Notes under the pieces: generated by a model
The model's database searches: none
What the model was told of the DNA's origin: nothing
Seen by the model: only the letters and a program-made list of their open reading frames with translations
Shown: piece by piece, positions 62,248 through 64,000 of the stretch
Layout: every line of letters begins with the position of its first letter
Position numbering within the stretch: the stretch's first letter is position 1
Made by a program: the position numbers and the translations under genes
Origin: Candidatus Krumholzibacteriota bacterium
GTDB taxonomy: Bacteria; Krumholzibacteriota; Krumholzibacteriia; Krumholzibacteriales; Krumholzibacteriaceae
Assembly (NCBI GenBank): GCA_016933255.1
Contig: JAFGBF010000015.1
Location: 1 to 64,000, forward strand
Direction of reading: 5' to 3'
DNA: 64,000 nucleotides

Positions 62248-63130
62248 GTTGATCAAAGAATACCTGACAAGGTTGAAGACCGCCCTTGCCGGATCGGATC
62301 CGGCTACTGTACAGGATGCTCTTTCCGATGCTGAGGAGCACCTCTGGATCGCCCTGCAGCTGGCGAAGCGGGAGACTCCGGAGATCGGCGAAGAGGAAGT
62401 GATCGCATCCGCGATCGAGCGATTCGGATCGGCAGAAGAGATCGCCTCAGCATACAGCGAGATCGAATCTAGGGGCCTTCCGGTAATGGAGGCACGGGGC
62501 CCTGCAGGCAGAAAATCTTCGTCGGCCAGGTTTTTTGGAGTTTTTACCGATCCGAGAGCCTATGCGTCGCTTTTCTATATGTTATTCTCCCTTATCCTGG
62601 GCACCTTCTATTTTTCGTGGACGGTGACAGGCCTCTCCTTCTCGATCGGGATCATTGTCCTGATCATCGGCCTGCCTTTCCTGGGGTTCTTTCTTATTTC
62701 GGTGCGGGGGATCGCTCTGGTCGATGGATGGATCATCGAGGCTCTGCTTGGCGAGCGTATGCCTAGAAGGCCTATCTATCTGAAAAAACCGGCAAACTGG
62801 CGTGAAAGGCTGAACTTTCTCTTAAACGACTCGATGGTCTGGAAGACTATTATTTACAATATTATGATGCTTCCCCTGAGCATCCTTTATTTCAGTCTTA
62901 CGATTACGAGTCTAGCTGTATCGGCGTCGCTTTTTCTCAGGCCCGTACTCGAATACGTTTTCGATCTTCCTCTGGCGCAAAGCAGCAACTGGAGCTTCTG
63001 GACTCCCGGATTCCTCATGCCGGTATCGGTGGCTCTGGGAATAATCTGGTTTCTTATGACACTCCACATGGCGAAGGGCCTGGGAAAGATGCACTCAAAG
63101 ATCGCAAAGAAAATGCTGGTGAGAGATTGA
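62237..63130 (+). CDS. HAAS-domain membrane protein with sensor-type transmembrane domain
   Basis: 297 aa; ATG 62237 and ATG 62240 both follow AAAGGAAA. N-terminal ~80 residues match the HAAS signalling domain ('EYLTRLKTALAGSDPATVQD ALSDAEEHL' in outline, 'IASAIERFGSAEEIASAY'). After that come four or more TM segments of the putative-sensor type ('YMLFSLILGTFYFSWTVTGL', 'IVLIIGLPFLGFFLISVRGI'). HAAS-containing proteins are commonly encoded with PadR and are thought to modulate the regulator at the membrane. The overlap with padR (11 bases) supports a functional pair. Confidence 0.88.
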   Translation: MMSELIKEYLTRLKTALAGSDPATVQDALSDAEEHLWIALQLAKRETPEIGEEEVIASAIERFGSAEEIASAYSEIESRGLPVMEARGPAGRKSSSARFFGVFTDPRAYASLFYMLFSLILGTFYFSWTVTGLSFSIGIIVLIIGLPFLGFFLISVRGIALVDGWIIEALLGERMPRRPIYLKKPANWRERLNFLLNDSMVWKTIIYNIMMLPLSILYFSLTITSLAVSASLFLRPVLEYVFDLPLAQSSNWSFWTPGFLMPVSVALGIIWFLMTLHMAKGLGKMHSKIAKKMLVRD

Positions 63131-63230
63131 CGCGCCGGGTAGTCTCCGATGAAACATATCCCCGATCCAGTCCGTAAAGGGATTGGGTCGTTGCTGTCGA
63201 TATTTAATAGCGAGAAGGAGATACCTTTAA

Positions 63231-64000
63231 TTGGATAAAAGAAGCCGAAAGCTTGAGACGGCACTGGTATTTTTCATAATATTTGCGCTGGCAGGAGGTA
63301 TTGCGGCCTGGTTCCTGATCGAGATTCCCTTCGGGCGCCTCTTCAATGCAGTTATTCTGCTTACAGCCGCCGGACTGGCCTGTTGTCTTGCTGTCTCGGC
63401 ATTGCTGATGACAAGGTCGAAGGCTGTGCTTGTCCGGATAATCGGGATCATTCCGGGCGCTATTGCCCTTGCGGTAGTGCTATTGATAGTCATACTCAGG
63501 GTGGACTATAAGCTTATTCCCGGATTGAGCTACCGCTCCGGGCTGACGGCGGAAGAATGGAAGGTGGACCTGGCGTACTTTGCCGGGAAATTTCCTGAGT
63601 TCCACCCGCGCCTCTTCGAAATGGTCAAGCGGGATCTCTTCGAGTCCCGGATATCTGAGCTGGAAAAGAAGATACCTGCCCTCGACGAGAACTCGATCAA
63701 GGCAGAATTCTATAAACTCCTCGCACTTCCCGCCGACGCCCATTCCTTTCCGAATGTCTATTCATACAGAATCGACTGGCATTTGCTTCCCTTCGACTCT
63801 TGGCTTTTTGACAGCGGACTATTAATAATCGACGCGGGAAGGGACTATAGGGAAACGATCGGGGCTTATCTCGTGAAGGTGGAGGATATGCCGATCGAGC
63901 AGGTCTATGAGAGACTGAGGCCGTGCCTGGCGGCTGAAAGCGAAGAGGGCTGGAAGGTAAGATTCCCTCACTCCATTGCAATCTCGGAATGGCTTGAATC
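63231..64000 (+). CDS. Membrane-anchored protein with S41-peptidase-like N-terminal region (runs off window)
   Basis: At least 256 codons from TTG 63231 (AGAAGGAG at 63213-63220), open to the edge. Three hydrophobic segments (about 11-30, 37-57 and 63-84), then a soluble region beginning 'WKVDLAYFAGKFPEFHPRLF' and 'KAEFYKLLALPADAHSFPNV', which resembles the helical N-terminus of S41-type peptidases with the position of 'DAHS' matching the usual 'DgHt'. The catalytic core would lie beyond the window. Probably part of the PadR operon (100-base gap). Family is moderately certain. Confidence 0.65.
   Translation, partial: MDKRSRKLETALVFFIIFALAGGIAAWFLIEIPFGRLFNAVILLTAAGLACCLAVSALLMTRSKAVLVRIIGIIPGAIALAVVLLIVILRVDYKLIPGLSYRSGLTAEEWKVDLAYFAGKFPEFHPRLFEMVKRDLFESRISELEKKIPALDENSIKAEFYKLLALPADAHSFPNVYSYRIDWHLLPFDSWLFDSGLLIIDAGRDYRETIGAYLVKVEDMPIEQVYERLRPCLAAESEEGWKVRFPHSIAISEWLE

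Overview
The window is bacterial chromosome with an essential-gene end and a variable remainder. It opens in the last codons of tuf, runs through the complete S10-spc-alpha ribosomal protein supercluster (about 1 to 16.7 kb, all + strand), then enters accessory sequence. Several secreted proteins end in a module reading 'YQNVPNPFNP' or 'GQNFPNPFNP', then 'SGIYFYRLV'/'SGVYFYRLV' and a terminal 'KKMVLLR' or 'RKMVLLR'. This FlgD-like/type-IX-like sorting tail is common in FCB-group and neighbouring candidate phyla (Krumholzibacteriota, Eisenbacteria, Latescibacterota and similar). With lipoproteins, Tat substrates and DUF5916/LVIVD proteins it suggests a Gram-negative, uncultured-type organism. 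The phylum assignment is inference.

Region 1 (1-16,690): tuf end, rpsJ to rplO, secY, adk, map, infA, rpmJ, rpsM, rpsK, rpsD, rpoA, rplQ, closed by a strong intrinsic terminator. S14, S4, L36, L24 and adenylate kinase are all in cysteine-bearing, zinc-type forms. L18, S5 and L17 carry extra low-complexity charged segments. Region 2 (16.8-21.0 kb): a probable hydroxy-acid uptake and oxidation operon (AEC permease, FAD subunit, Fe-S subunit), then tRNA-Asn with a near-consensus promoter. Region 3 (21-26 kb): a large secreted LVIVD-repeat protein and a secreted S41 peptidase.

Region 4 (26-40 kb): signalling and envelope genes. They include a lone PAS protein, a membrane GAF protein followed by a LuxR-HTH protein, a DEAD-box helicase, and a four-gene run ending in a PhnD-like binding lipoprotein translationally overlapped with a hybrid histidine kinase. 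A TPR protein, a beta-propeller protein, a YycJ-type metallo-beta-lactamase and an unusual alpha/beta hydrolase follow. Region 5 (40-49 kb) is the most unusual. A minus-strand cluster encodes two unknown secreted Cys-motif proteins, a large protease-like protein with two apparent clan-CD (caspase/gingipain-like) domains, and a TlpA-like lipoprotein. Facing it are a small secreted protein of unknown family and a TPR-sigma54 activator. The space between holds an array of TGGNACA heptamers that is either an IS21-type end remnant or a regulatory array.

Region 6 (49-64 kb): SIMPL protein, AlkD-like protein, two small membrane proteins, UbiE/MenG, an ECF sigma/anti-sigma pair, a DUF5916 outer-membrane protein, a heparinase-II/III-type lyase interrupted by a helical charged insertion, two Tat-exported Fe-S aldo/keto-reductase-like proteins (one lacking most of the catalytic tetrad), and a PadR-HAAS-peptidase operon with a clear palindromic operator. 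The last gene runs off the window. No CRISPR array, rRNA or intact transposase was seen.
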